Positions 22,824 to 28,426 of a DNA stretch of 29,281 nt are shown piece after piece (within the stretch, counting starts at the first letter, position 1; every line of letters starts with the position of its first letter). The notes under the pieces were generated by a model. It worked only from the letters and a program-made list of their open reading frames with translations. It had not been told where the DNA came from and did not search any database. The position numbers were made by a program, and so were the translations under genes. The stretch covers positions 1-29,281 of the IMG/VR virus record IMGVR_UViG_3300046167_000629; one strand, 5' to 3'. The DNA is from a virus.

Positions 22824-23024
22824 TCATCCTCCGTCAGTGCAGCCTTCACCACCCCAGTAAGACGTTCGCTCGTCATCAAGTGTAGTCTTCACCACCCCAG
22901 TAAGACGTTCACCAATATTTAGCTTCACATTCTCAAGGGCATCATAAGTAGTCACACCATAACTTTTACGCCACTCTTTTACTGGACGTTCAACTTCTAC
23001 CCACATTAAAACTTCAGCACCCAT
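22824..23024 (-). CDS. Hypothetical protein, 66 aa, C-terminus altered by a repeat
   Basis: ATG 23024 overlaps the ThyX stop. The first 45 residues (M-W-V-E-V-E-R-P-V-K-E-W, Y-G-V-T-T-Y-D-A-L-E-N-V) look like a normal small mixed-fold protein. The last 20 residues (E-R-T-S-Y-W-G-G-E-G) come from a second copy of a 24-base sequence read in a different frame from the first copy (G-E-R-L-T-G-V-V-K). In the frame of the first copy, the second copy leads to a TGA at 22814 beside the next gene's start. I read this as a duplicated 3' end that shifted the frame. Function unknown. Confidence 0.55.
   Translation of the reverse strand: MGAEVLMWVEVERPVKEWRKSYGVTTYDALENVKLNIGERLTGVVKTTLDDERTSYWGGEGCTDGG
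22844..22910. repeat. 24-bp direct repeat with 43-base offset
   Basis: CTTCACCACCCCAGTAAGAC-GTTC occurs at 22844-22867 and 22887-22910. The offset of 43 is not a multiple of three, so the two copies are translated in different frames in the gene at 22824-23024. The flanks after each copy are also similar (minus-strand GTGAAGACT against GTGAAGGCT), so the duplicated unit was probably longer and has since diverged. Confidence 0.85.
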
Positions 23025-23671
23025 TACTTATCTCCTTGCATCAAAGCATCCCACGATACTGGGAACAGCTTACTCATTTCCCCATTAATGTTATCTGCAA
23101 CTAACCTTGTCTCGTATTGTGTGTCACTGGCGCAACGTAAGCGGCACATATCAGCGAAGGCATCTAGTGAACCTGACCAGTACCACTCAGTCATTGTGTT
23201 TTGCGGAAGTACCATACGAGCCTGTTCCTCACACACACCTTTGTCCAACAGACCCTCGTATAACCTCAGAGGCACCTGTTGCGATGTTTGAATATGAATG
23301 TGCTGTATCTCTCCTTCGGAACCTTGCTTCTTGTCCTGCGACTGACCACGCCAAACGGAAGGTTCATAAAACTCGATATTTTCAGTCGTGTATCGCCTCG
23401 ATATTTCGTTCCAACGCAGAAATTTATGCTTAACAAGTTGTCTTGCCACAAATATTGGAGCCTTAACGTGGAAGGATGCGAAGCAATGTCCGAAGGGGCT
23501 GATATGTTTGTGCTTGGCTAGATAACGAATAAGCTTATCATCCTTTGCCTTGAGCTTAGGTGGACCCCACGCATCATCTTCCATCTCAGAAGTCTTACCA
23601 AAGCTGACCCGTGCTGCGTTAGCTACAGTAAGGTCAGTGCCCATGTGGTCGATATATGTTGCTTCTATCAT
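23024..23671 (-). CDS. thyX: Flavin-dependent thymidylate synthase ThyX
   Basis: A 215-aa ThyX, which methylates dUMP to dTMP using FAD and methylene-tetrahydrofolate. Recognised by H-I-S-P-F-G-H-C (57-63 region), V-A-R-Q-L-V-K-H, and the signature stretch K81-H-K-F-L-R-W-N88-E-I-S91-R-R-Y. The textbook motif is R-H-R-x7-8-S; here both outer Arg are Lys and the middle is variant, as also seen in other phage ThyX proteins. The C-terminal half has L-P-x-N-T-M-T-E-W-Y-W and R-x-D/A-x-x-x-Q-Y-E-T-R. The start overlaps the zinc-ribbon gene (ATGA). It works with the reductase and MazG in nucleotide supply, though it is coded in the integrase group, not the replication operon. Confidence 0.92.
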   Translation of the reverse strand: MIEATYIDHMGTDLTVANAARVSFGKTSEMEDDAWGPPKLKAKDDKLIRYLAKHKHISPFGHCFASFHVKAPIFVARQLVKHKFLRWNEISRRYTTENIEFYEPSVWRGQSQDKKQGSEGEIQHIHIQTSQQVPLRLYEGLLDKGVCEEQARMVLPQNTMTEWYWSGSLDAFADMCRLRCASDTQYETRLVADNINGEMSKLFPVSWDALMQGDK

Positions 23672-23781
23672 TTACTCTTCATCCTTTTGAGGCCGCACAC
23701 AGCGCATAGCCATAAGTTTTTCCAGAATAAGTCTGGTTTCGATTTGCAGTCGTGGCAGGTATCAGAAGGGTGGTTCACCAT
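23668..23781 (-). CDS. Tiny zinc-ribbon protein, 37 aa
   Basis: An ATG at 23781, inside the previous gene's end, opens a frame to TGA 23668 that overlaps the thyX ATG. The product has two C-x-x-C pairs (C-H-D-C and C-A-V-C-G) about 16 residues apart with a basic C-terminus, the pattern of a minimal zinc ribbon. Four correctly spaced Cys in so short a frame, with coupled start and stop, argue for a real gene. Function unknown. Confidence 0.6.
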   Translation of the reverse strand: MVNHPSDTCHDCKSKPDLFWKNLWLCAVCGLKRMKSK

Positions 23782-23920
23782 CTTCATCCAGTTCTGGCAT
23801 GTTGTATTCAAATGTGCGTGGGATGGTCGGTTCGTCAGGAACATCATCGGGCAAAGGGGTAGGCATCACACCTACTTGCTCCATTTCCCACAGGATGTGG
23901 CGGGGTATCTCATTTTCCAT
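23762..23920 (-). CDS. Small acidic protein, 52 aa
   Basis: ATG 23920 is preceded by GAGG. The product is Pro- and acid-rich (P-T-P-L-P-D-D-V-P-D-E-P-T, D-E-D-G-E-P-P-F at the end) and is likely unstructured over much of its length. It overlaps the zinc-ribbon gene by 20 bases. No family recognised. Confidence 0.55.
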   Translation of the reverse strand: MENEIPRHILWEMEQVGVMPTPLPDDVPDEPTIPRTFEYNMPELDEDGEPPF

Positions 23921-24058
23921 TGGTTTTCCTCAATTCATCACGGACTGCTACGATCAGGTCGATCAGTCTCTCAGTTGTTTGCTGCGCAGGCTTGCCTGTT
24001 AGCCGTTGCAGTTCTCGTTTCAAAGGCCTTTCCGGGCCTCAGTTACATCTTTGTTCAT
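23910..24058 (-). pseudogene. Small gene after integrase, apparently frameshifted
   Basis: The integrase TGA overlaps an ATG (ATGA at 24058) that opens M-N-K-D-V-T-E-A-R-K-G-L and then stops. One frame over, the sequence continues as a convincing helical stretch (K-R-E-L-Q-R-L-T-G-K, then E-R-L-I-D-L-I-V-A-V-R-D-E-L) to a TGA at 23910 that overlaps the next gene. Joining them needs one added or two removed bases near 24023, giving about 49 aa. Alternatively a TTG start with an AAGG site gives only the second part. Confidence 0.45.
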
Positions 24059-25134
24059 CCAAACCTCAGATTTTGGGCCGAAGAGGCCAGTTTCTTTGTC
24101 TTTTTGACGTAAATATTAAGCATTTGACGGGATTTATGGCCTGTAACCGCTGCAATCTGGTCTTCAGTTGCACCGTTCTCAGCCAATTCAGTTGCACCTG
24201 AGTGTCTCAGAAACTTAATCTTTAAGCGGTCAGGCAGCATGCAATGTTTGCGGATCTTCTGCGCAATCTCATTATACTTCCAGCGGTCATACGGTTTGCC
24301 TGTCTTCTCGTAAGTTACGATGGTTTCGTCTGCACCCGATTGGTTATGGCGAGGAACTATTCGGGAGATGATACGAGGGCTTGCATCTACAATGATGGGG
24401 GTCTTGGTCTTCTCCTGCACGAAGGTGAAGGTCTCACCATCAAAGTTGTCCCACCGTAGCTGACGCATGTCTCCGGGGCGCTGACAGAGGTCGTAGCAGA
24501 GCAAAGCCAGTGTACCTATAGACCAGTAGCCTAGCTCGTCAGAGGCCTCTACAAAGCGTGTTACCTGCCGTTCTGTCCACACAACGTCACAGATTGGGTC
24601 AGTGTCTAGCTGGATGATCTTAAACGGGTTGCCACGCAGCTTATCGTTCTGTTCGCATACATTCCAAACACGCTTGAGGAACTTAATGGTATGCCTTGCA
24701 CGGTGTGGCGATACTTCGTCCATCAAATAGGCGTACAGCTTCTGTACATGGTCTTTGCGCACGTTTTGAGCCAACATATCGATGAATAGAGTGCTTCCAG
24801 ACCCTAATTTGATCACAGAAAGCCCTTTTATTAGTTGATTGTAGGTGCGTTTACTGTTGTCAGCTAACCGTGACCAAGCCTGTGTCTGCTTATAGTAGCC
24901 TAACATGCCTAATACAGTGTTGCTGTTCACATAAACAATGTCATCTTTATCGGCTAGGTAGCGTTGGTGCAGAGAATCTATCTCCATGCACCGATGTACC
25001 GCATCAATCCGGGCATCAAACTGTTCAAAGCCTACCTGCAGGCGTTCCTTGATATATTGTGGTGGGTTAAACGCCCACTTTTCACTGCCATCACGCAGCT
25101 TGATCTGCTTGAGATACTTAATCTTGTTTGCCAT
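24055..25134 (-). CDS. int: Tyrosine recombinase (phage integrase)
   Basis: A 359-aa site-specific integrase. Catalytic set: R219 (C-Q-R-P-G-D-M-R), a K in E-K-T-K (242-244), R310 in F-L-R-H-S-G-A-T, H333 in G-H-K-S and the nucleophile Y342 (L-N-I-Y). At the usual H-x-x-R position the His is Lys (K-F-L-R). The first 180 residues form the arm and core-binding domains. I start at ATG 25134: GGAGG lies nine bases upstream, whereas the earlier ATG at 25140 is only three bases from it. The likely target is the host initiator tRNA gene, matching the attP-like core 2.4 kb away. A small-RNA candidate on the other strand, 100 bases upstream, could regulate it. Confidence 0.93.
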   Translation of the reverse strand: MANKIKYLKQIKLRDGSEKWAFNPPQYIKERLQVGFEQFDARIDAVHRCMEIDSLHQRYLADKDDIVYVNSNTVLGMLGYYKQTQAWSRLADNSKRTYNQLIKGLSVIKLGSGSTLFIDMLAQNVRKDHVQKLYAYLMDEVSPHRARHTIKFLKRVWNVCEQNDKLRGNPFKIIQLDTDPICDVVWTERQVTRFVEASDELGYWSIGTLALLCYDLCQRPGDMRQLRWDNFDGETFTFVQEKTKTPIIVDASPRIISRIVPRHNQSGADETIVTYEKTGKPYDRWKYNEIAQKIRKHCMLPDRLKIKFLRHSGATELAENGATEDQIAAVTGHKSRQMLNIYVKKTKKLASSAQNLRFG

Positions 25135-25157
25135 AATCATGGTCCTCCTAACTCATA

Positions 25158-25186
25158 ACCTAACTAAGTGGCATAAGAGATGTCAA
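25158..25186 (-). promoter_or_regulatory. Possible integrase promoter
   Basis: A perfect -35 TTGACA on the minus strand (25186-25181) lies about 50 bases before the integrase start; the -10 at 17-18 bases is weak (TTAGGT or TAGGTT). The spacer contains TGCCACTTAGT, also found in the promoter-like site at 15724-15753, so a regulator may act here. Confidence 0.4.
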
Positions 25187-25202
25187 CTATGAATATTAGC
25201 TA

Positions 25203-25231
25203 TTGCACTTTGTTGGTATTCAGAGGATACT
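25203..25231 (+). promoter_or_regulatory. Promoter-like pair before the sRNA candidate
   Basis: TTGCAC (25203-25208), a 17-base spacer and GATACT (25226-25231). Seven bases after the -10, at 25238, the hairpin of the candidate RNA begins. Confidence 0.4.
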
Positions 25232-25237
25232 GATTCC

Positions 25238-25316
25238 AGAAGCACTCCCAACTCTGCTTCTACAATGTCCTCCCAGACTTGCCCCACGCCATTCTCCAGA
25301 CGGCGTGGGGTTTTTT
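25238..25316 (+). ncRNA. Candidate small regulatory RNA, about 79 nt
   Basis: The segment has the full architecture of a bacterial sRNA: a 5' hairpin with perfect seven-base arms AGAAGCA (25238-25244) and TGCTTCT (25255-25261) around a CTCCCAACTC loop, a single-stranded linker (25262-25281) and a strong terminator. The linker holds GTCCTCC, the exact complement of GGAGGAC in the integrase ribosome-binding region (25142-25148), which lies on the opposite strand nearby but is not the same locus. CU-rich anti-Shine-Dalgarno stretches in loops and linkers are known for several alphaproteobacterial sRNA families. No protein frame of note lies here. The call is an inference from structure; no expression evidence is available. 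Confidence 0.5.
25282..25316 (+). terminator. Strong rightward Rho-independent terminator
   Basis: Perfect nine-base arms CCCCACGCC (25282-25290) and GGCGTGGGG (25302-25310) followed by six T. No plus-strand protein gene precedes it for kilobases, so it most likely ends the short RNA at 25238. Confidence 0.85.
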
Positions 25317-25320
25317 CATT

Positions 25321-25343
25321 AAAAAAGGCTCCCAAAGGAGCCT
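25321..25343 (-). terminator. Leftward Rho-independent terminator
   Basis: Arms AGGCTCC (25326-25332) and GGAGCCT (25337-25343) with a CAAA loop; on the minus strand the stem is followed by a U run (25326-25321). It would end transcription of the small broken gene at 25403-25577 before the integrase. Confidence 0.8.
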
Positions 25344-25351
25344 CTTAGTTT

Positions 25352-25648
25352 TAAAACTACTCAGGCGTCAGATCATTATACACCTGTTATATATAGATAA
25401 TGTTACTTCACATGCGCCACAGTAGGCCAGTCATCAATACGATCACCTGTAGGAACGGAGATAGCTTTGTCGTTCAACAGTATAACTGACTGCGCTGTGT
25501 TTGTTTTAATTAAGTTATCTGAGGCATCTAGCAAAGCTTCTCCAAGCTCTTGCGCCTCTACAGGCGGTTAGAATCATTTTAGTACTCCATTTTAAGAATG
25601 TTCCCATTCTGTTCTAAAACTACTCGGGCGTCAAATCATAATACACCT
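25352..25648. repeat. 34-bp imperfect direct repeat flanking the broken small gene
   Basis: TAAAACTACTC-(A/G)-GGCGTCA-(G/A)-ATCAT-(T/A)-ATACACCT occurs at 25352-25385 and 25615-25648 with 31 of 34 bases identical. The two copies bracket the broken small gene at 25403-25577. On the minus strand the second copy contains TTGACG placed as a possible -35 box for that gene. Confidence 0.8.
25403..25577 (-). pseudogene. Frameshifted paralogue of the 58-aa gene at 8686
   Basis: ATG 25577, with GGAG eight bases upstream, starts M-I-L-T-A and soon runs out of frame. One frame over, from about 25563, the sequence reads V-E-A-Q-E-L-G-E-A-L-L-D-A-S and on to V-A-H-V-K and a TAA at 25403. Removing one T after the fifth codon gives an intact 57-aa protein whose start (M-I-L-T-A, E-L-G-E-A-L-L-D-A-S) matches that of the 58-aa gene (M-L-L-T-A, D-L-G-L-A-L-L-D-A-S). 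It has its own terminator (25321-25343) and is flanked by direct repeats. Confidence 0.6.
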
Positions 25649-25806
25649 CATTTACATGCACACATGTATATACAGATGCATGTATTAGTAAATGTATTAA
25701 TTAAGAGAAAAAAAATCTCCAAAAAAAAAAGGAATAAAGTGCTTTTAGAATCGTTTTAGTAGGCGTTTAATAAGGGCAGGCCACGACCAAAAACTAAACG
25801 GCCTGC
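25649..25806. other. AT-rich control region before the right-arm genes
   Basis: No gene seen. It has a very AT-rich block with an A run (25700-25735), a word TTAGAATCGTTTTAGTA (25745-25761) also present as TTAGAATCATTTTAGTA at about 25569-25585, a possible -10 TTTAAT near 25766, then TAAGGGCAGG and a perfect hairpin GCAGGCC/GGCCTGC (25776-25782 with 25800-25806). It likely contains the promoter for the plus-strand right arm. Confidence 0.45.
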
Positions 25807-25840
25807 AATTAAAACCGAAACAAAAGGAAACGACCAAATG
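25807..25840 (+). promoter_or_regulatory. Repeated leader, copy before the gp88-like gene
   Basis: AATTAAAACCGAAA, AAAGGAAA ribosome-binding site, then CGACCAAATG including the start codon. A perfect hairpin (25776-25806) ends exactly where this leader begins. Confidence 0.65.
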
Positions 25841-26560
25841 AAACTTTTAAGCACAAACGCAAACAACACGAAAATCCGCAAAAGCCAAAAGGAAAGCGGC
25901 TTGCGCATTGCAAGCTTATCCCTATATCCCGATGATTTAATCTGCAGTGGTGCAAAGCTTGCCCTTTGCATGAAGCCTTGTCTTAAAGATGCAGGCTTTG
26001 GAGCTTTCCCAAATGTAAAAGATGGCCGGCAATTAAAAACGGATTTTTATTTAAATGATCAAAAGGGATTTTTAAAACAGCTCATAAAAGAAATGCGCAA
26101 TTTTGTGGCTCTATGTAAAAAGACCGGCGAAAGCCCTGCTTTCCGATTAAATACCATTTCGGATATTGATTGGACTAAACACGGGATTCCGCAAATGTTC
26201 CCGGAAGCCTATTTTTACGATTATACAAAAGTTGCGGCAAGGCTTGGCCGTACCCCGGAAAATTATGATCTGATATTTTCCTACTCACAAAACCCCGCAT
26301 ATCAAAAACAAGTTAACCGGGCATTGCAAACCGATGCACCGCTTGCCGTAGTGTTTCGGGATTTTGTGCCGGTTGGCTCATACTTTTTAGGGCGGGAAAT
26401 AATCGACGGGGATAAATCAGATATTTTGAACCAAAAGCAAAAAGGAAAAGTGATTGGGCTAAGATTAAAAGGGCATGCAGCACAAAAAAGCAAAAGCCTA
26501 TTTATAGTAGAGCCAAGCCAAGCTTGCCCCGCCCCGTCATATGCAATCGCTGCAGAGTGA
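25838..26560 (+). CDS. Gp88/DUF7227-like protein, 240 aa
   Basis: The sequence follows the pattern I recall for phage gp88-like (DUF7227) proteins: M-K-L-L-S-T at the start, cysteines C36, C44 and C48 in a C-x7-C-x3-C set, then F-R-L-N-x-x-S-D-I-D-W, Y-F-Y-D-Y-T-K, V-V-F-R-D, I-D-G-D-K-S-D and V-I-G-L-R-L-K-G. The function of this family is not established; the Cys set could bind a metal. Found mainly in phages and mobile DNA. The start is fixed by the leader with a strong AAAGGAAA site. Confidence 0.7.
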   Translation: MKLLSTNANNTKIRKSQKESGLRIASLSLYPDDLICSGAKLALCMKPCLKDAGFGAFPNVKDGRQLKTDFYLNDQKGFLKQLIKEMRNFVALCKKTGESPAFRLNTISDIDWTKHGIPQMFPEAYFYDYTKVAARLGRTPENYDLIFSYSQNPAYQKQVNRALQTDAPLAVVFRDFVPVGSYFLGREIIDGDKSDILNQKQKGKVIGLRLKGHAAQKSKSLFIVEPSQACPAPSYAIAAE

Positions 26561-26574
26561 AGGGGGCCGGGATT

Positions 26575-26805
26575 ATGACCGATAAAATAAACGTGCAATT
26601 AAGCCGGGAACAAGCTTGCTATGTGTTGGAAACTTTGACGCAAGAATATCAGTTTGCAGAGCCATGCTTTGATGATCAACCATCATTAAAACATCACATA
26701 ACAAATATGCAAACAATGTTGGCGATTAGTGAGTCACTAGGAATCGAAAATTGGTTCCGATTAGATGCCGCCGAAATGCTCGAAAGAATAAGGGGGCCGG
26801 AATAG
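26575..26805 (+). CDS. Hypothetical protein, 76 aa
   Basis: I start at ATG 26575, behind the G-rich AGGGGGCCGGG stretch that also precedes the next tiny frame; codons upstream in this frame overlap the gp88-like gene. The protein is mainly helical: L-S-R-E-Q-A-C-Y-V-L-E-T-L, then a short loop and two more helices ending A-A-E-M-L-E-R-I-R. No family recognised; small helical proteins of this kind are common in the accessory regions of phages. Confidence 0.6.
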   Translation: MTDKINVQLSREQACYVLETLTQEYQFAEPCFDDQPSLKHHITNMQTMLAISESLGIENWFRLDAAEMLERIRGPE

Positions 26806-26806
26806 C

Positions 26807-26875
26807 ATGGCCCCGGTTTATCAATTAGTGGGTTTTTGTGTCCTATGGTTTTGGCTATTAGATGCGCTTTTCTAA
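26807..26875 (+). CDS. Tiny hydrophobic peptide, 22 aa
   Basis: ATG 26807, one base after the previous stop, with the same AGGGGGCCGGA context upstream. The product is one short hydrophobic stretch (V-G-F-C-V-L-W-F-W-L-L) that could span or anchor to a membrane. Very short, so it may be chance. Confidence 0.3.
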   Translation: MAPVYQLVGFCVLWFWLLDALF

Positions 26876-26921
26876 CTGGCACAATAAAATGGCTTTATTA
26901 ATGCAGCGAATCGGATATAGT

Positions 26922-26978
26922 AAGGGCAGGGCGCAAGCTTTGCCCTTTTACTTTTAAACCGAAAGGATCGACCAAATG
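26922..26978 (+). promoter_or_regulatory. Hairpin plus repeated leader before the 58-aa gene
   Basis: TATAGT-AAGGGCAGG, a perfect hairpin AAGGGCA/TGCCCTT (26922-26928 with 26941-26947), then TTTTAAACCGAAAGGAT-CGACCAAATG ending in the start codon at 26976. TAAGGGCAGG is shared with the region before the gp88-like gene. Confidence 0.6.
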
Positions 26979-27152
26979 ACCAAAGCACAAACAAAACAAA
27001 TGCAAATGGCAGCGGGTCACTTAACCGCTAACAATTCAGAAGCTTTCTTGCGTTCTGTTTCTGCAATTATCCGGGCCGCAAGAACGCAAAAGCAAATTGA
27101 TGCAATCAAAGAAGCCGCATTTGACCTGCAATTTTCCAAAGGGGGCAAATGA
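26976..27152 (+). CDS. Hypothetical protein, 58 aa
   Basis: The start is fixed by the repeated leader. The product is basic, Ala/Gln rich and helical (M-T-K-A-Q-T-K-Q-M-Q-M, then S-A-I-I-R-A-A-R-T-Q-K-Q-I-D-A-I). Its TGA overlaps the next ATG, so the two genes are coupled. No family recognised; size and charge would suit a nucleic-acid-binding or regulatory protein, without direct evidence. Confidence 0.6.
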   Translation: MTKAQTKQMQMAAGHLTANNSEAFLRSVSAIIRAARTQKQIDAIKEAAFDLQFSKGGK

Positions 27153-27367
27153 TGTTTGTTCTTAAATGTAGCCACGCATCATATATTTACAGCGCCCCCC
27201 GCAAAAACAGAAAAGAGGGCTGTTGCGTAACAGAATATAAAAGCGAAGCTCTGCAATTCAAAACAGAAGCCGCCGCCAAAGCTTGGCTTGCCGATGTTAA
27301 AAACGCTCAAAGGGCTTTTGGCTTCAAAGCTTATCAATTGGTAAGCGCATATCCTGCAAATGCTTAG
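27149..27367 (+). CDS. Hypothetical protein, 72 aa
   Basis: Starts by overlap with the previous stop (ATGA). An N-terminal beta-like stretch with C-S-H-A-S-Y-I-Y is followed by a basic loop, then a helix (T-E-A-A-A-K-A-W-L-A-D-V-K-N-A) and a final strand. This small alpha/beta layout is of unknown function, and no family is recognised. A large hairpin follows six bases after the stop. Confidence 0.55.
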   Translation: MMFVLKCSHASYIYSAPRKNRKEGCCVTEYKSEALQFKTEAAAKAWLADVKNAQRAFGFKAYQLVSAYPANA

Positions 27368-27372
27368 ATTTT

Positions 27373-27411
27373 AGCCCTTAGCCCCCCTGCAACATCGGGG
27401 GGCCTTGGGCT
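27373..27411 (+). terminator. Large GC-rich hairpin after the 72-aa gene
   Basis: AGCCC-tta-GCCCCCC pairs with GGGGGGC-ctt-GGGCT around a TGCAACATC loop. There is no T run, so it may be a weak terminator, a processing site, or the upstream hairpin of the next leader. Confidence 0.45.
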
Positions 27412-27425
27412 GCAATCCTGCAGCG

Positions 27426-27453
27426 ATTAAAACCGAAGGAAACTGACCAAATG
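27426..27453 (+). promoter_or_regulatory. Repeated leader before the DUF932 gene
   Basis: ATTAAAACCGAAGGAAAC then TGACCAAATG, ending in the start codon at 27451. The hairpin at 27373-27411 lies just upstream. Confidence 0.65.
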
Positions 27454-28338
27454 CCCTTAGACCTAATCATCACCCGTAAAGAAACCGCCGCCGCTATGGA
27501 ATTGTCAGAAATTGCTGACATCTGCCCGGCGGTGTTAACAGAAACCGCCGCCCCGGAAACATCGGGCCGCTATGGCTTTATCAATACGATGCAAGCCATG
27601 CAGATCCTTGGCGATTATGGTTTTCGCCCAACACAAGCCACGCAGCGCCCATCCCGCAATTCAGCACACCGGCCATATGCCATGCATGCAATAAGCTTTG
27701 CGCATGATAGTGACCTAAACGAGAACAACAAAGACTCCCGCCCAGAAATCATTCTGTACAATTCACATGATGCTAAGTCGGCGCTGAAATTATTCTCAGG
27801 CTGTTTTCGGTTCATTTGCAGCAATGGAATCGTGGCGGGAAATGGCTTCCAAAGCAAAATGCGGCACAGCCACACAACCGCAAACGGCTTTGAATCTATG
27901 CTCAAAGATACCGCCGCCAATCTGCCCCGCATGATGCAGCGAGTCAGCGCATTGCAAGAGACCACCGTCGATGATGAAGCGGCCATAGATTTTGCTTACA
28001 ATGCCGCCGCTTTGCGGTGGGAACAAATGCCGCAAGATATGGGCGGGAATATTCTGCCATCGGAACAAGCCAAGCCGGGCGCATACTTTGACCACCAAAC
28101 CGTGCGAGATATGTTTGCGGCCAATCGCTATGCAGACATGGGACACACAGCTTGGCTTGTATTTAACCGCATCCAAGAAAATATCATGCGGGGTGGCCCT
28201 TCCATTGTCTCACTTACTAGCAGAGCCAAGGAAACCGGGCAGGGATGGAAATTGCGCAAGTCTAAAGCAATAACTTCCCTGCCCAAAACAATCGACGTGA
28301 ACCGCAAGTTATGGGATCTGGCAGATGCGTTGGCTTGA
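27451..28338 (+). CDS. DUF932 (phage/plasmid-like) protein, 295 aa
   Basis: Recognised by I-L-Y-N-S-H-D-A-K-S-A-L-K-L-F (101-115) and F-S-G-C-F-R-F-I-C-S-N-G-I-V-A-G (115-130), the core of the DUF932 family, together with the preceding R-P-Y-A-M-H-A-I-S-F strand. DUF932 proteins are found on plasmids, phages and integrative elements; their biochemical role is unknown. The C-terminal third is helical with W-L-V-F-N-R-I-Q-E-N. The start is fixed by the leader. Its end overlaps a small membrane-protein gene. Confidence 0.8.
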   Translation: MPLDLIITRKETAAAMELSEIADICPAVLTETAAPETSGRYGFINTMQAMQILGDYGFRPTQATQRPSRNSAHRPYAMHAISFAHDSDLNENNKDSRPEIILYNSHDAKSALKLFSGCFRFICSNGIVAGNGFQSKMRHSHTTANGFESMLKDTAANLPRMMQRVSALQETTVDDEAAIDFAYNAAALRWEQMPQDMGGNILPSEQAKPGAYFDHQTVRDMFAANRYADMGHTAWLVFNRIQENIMRGGPSIVSLTSRAKETGQGWKLRKSKAITSLPKTIDVNRKLWDLADALA

Positions 28339-28426
28339 TCTGATCGGGGACTGCATCGGGGCGGTGGCGGTTTTTGCCACCCCCTTAATCGCCCTCTATG
28401 TCGCTTATGGCTTAGGCCTAACTTAA
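28325..28426 (+). CDS. Small single-span membrane protein, 33 aa
   Basis: ATG 28325 lies inside the end of the DUF932 gene. The product M-R-W-L-D-L-I-G-D-C-I-G-A-V is followed by a hydrophobic stretch ending Y-V-A-Y-G-L-G-L-T. I have seen similar L-I-G-D-x-I-G plus G-Y-G-L-G peptides in Rhodobacteraceae prophages, which supports it. Function unknown. The next leader begins at its stop. Confidence 0.5.
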   Translation: MRWLDLIGDCIGAVAVFATPLIALYVAYGLGLT

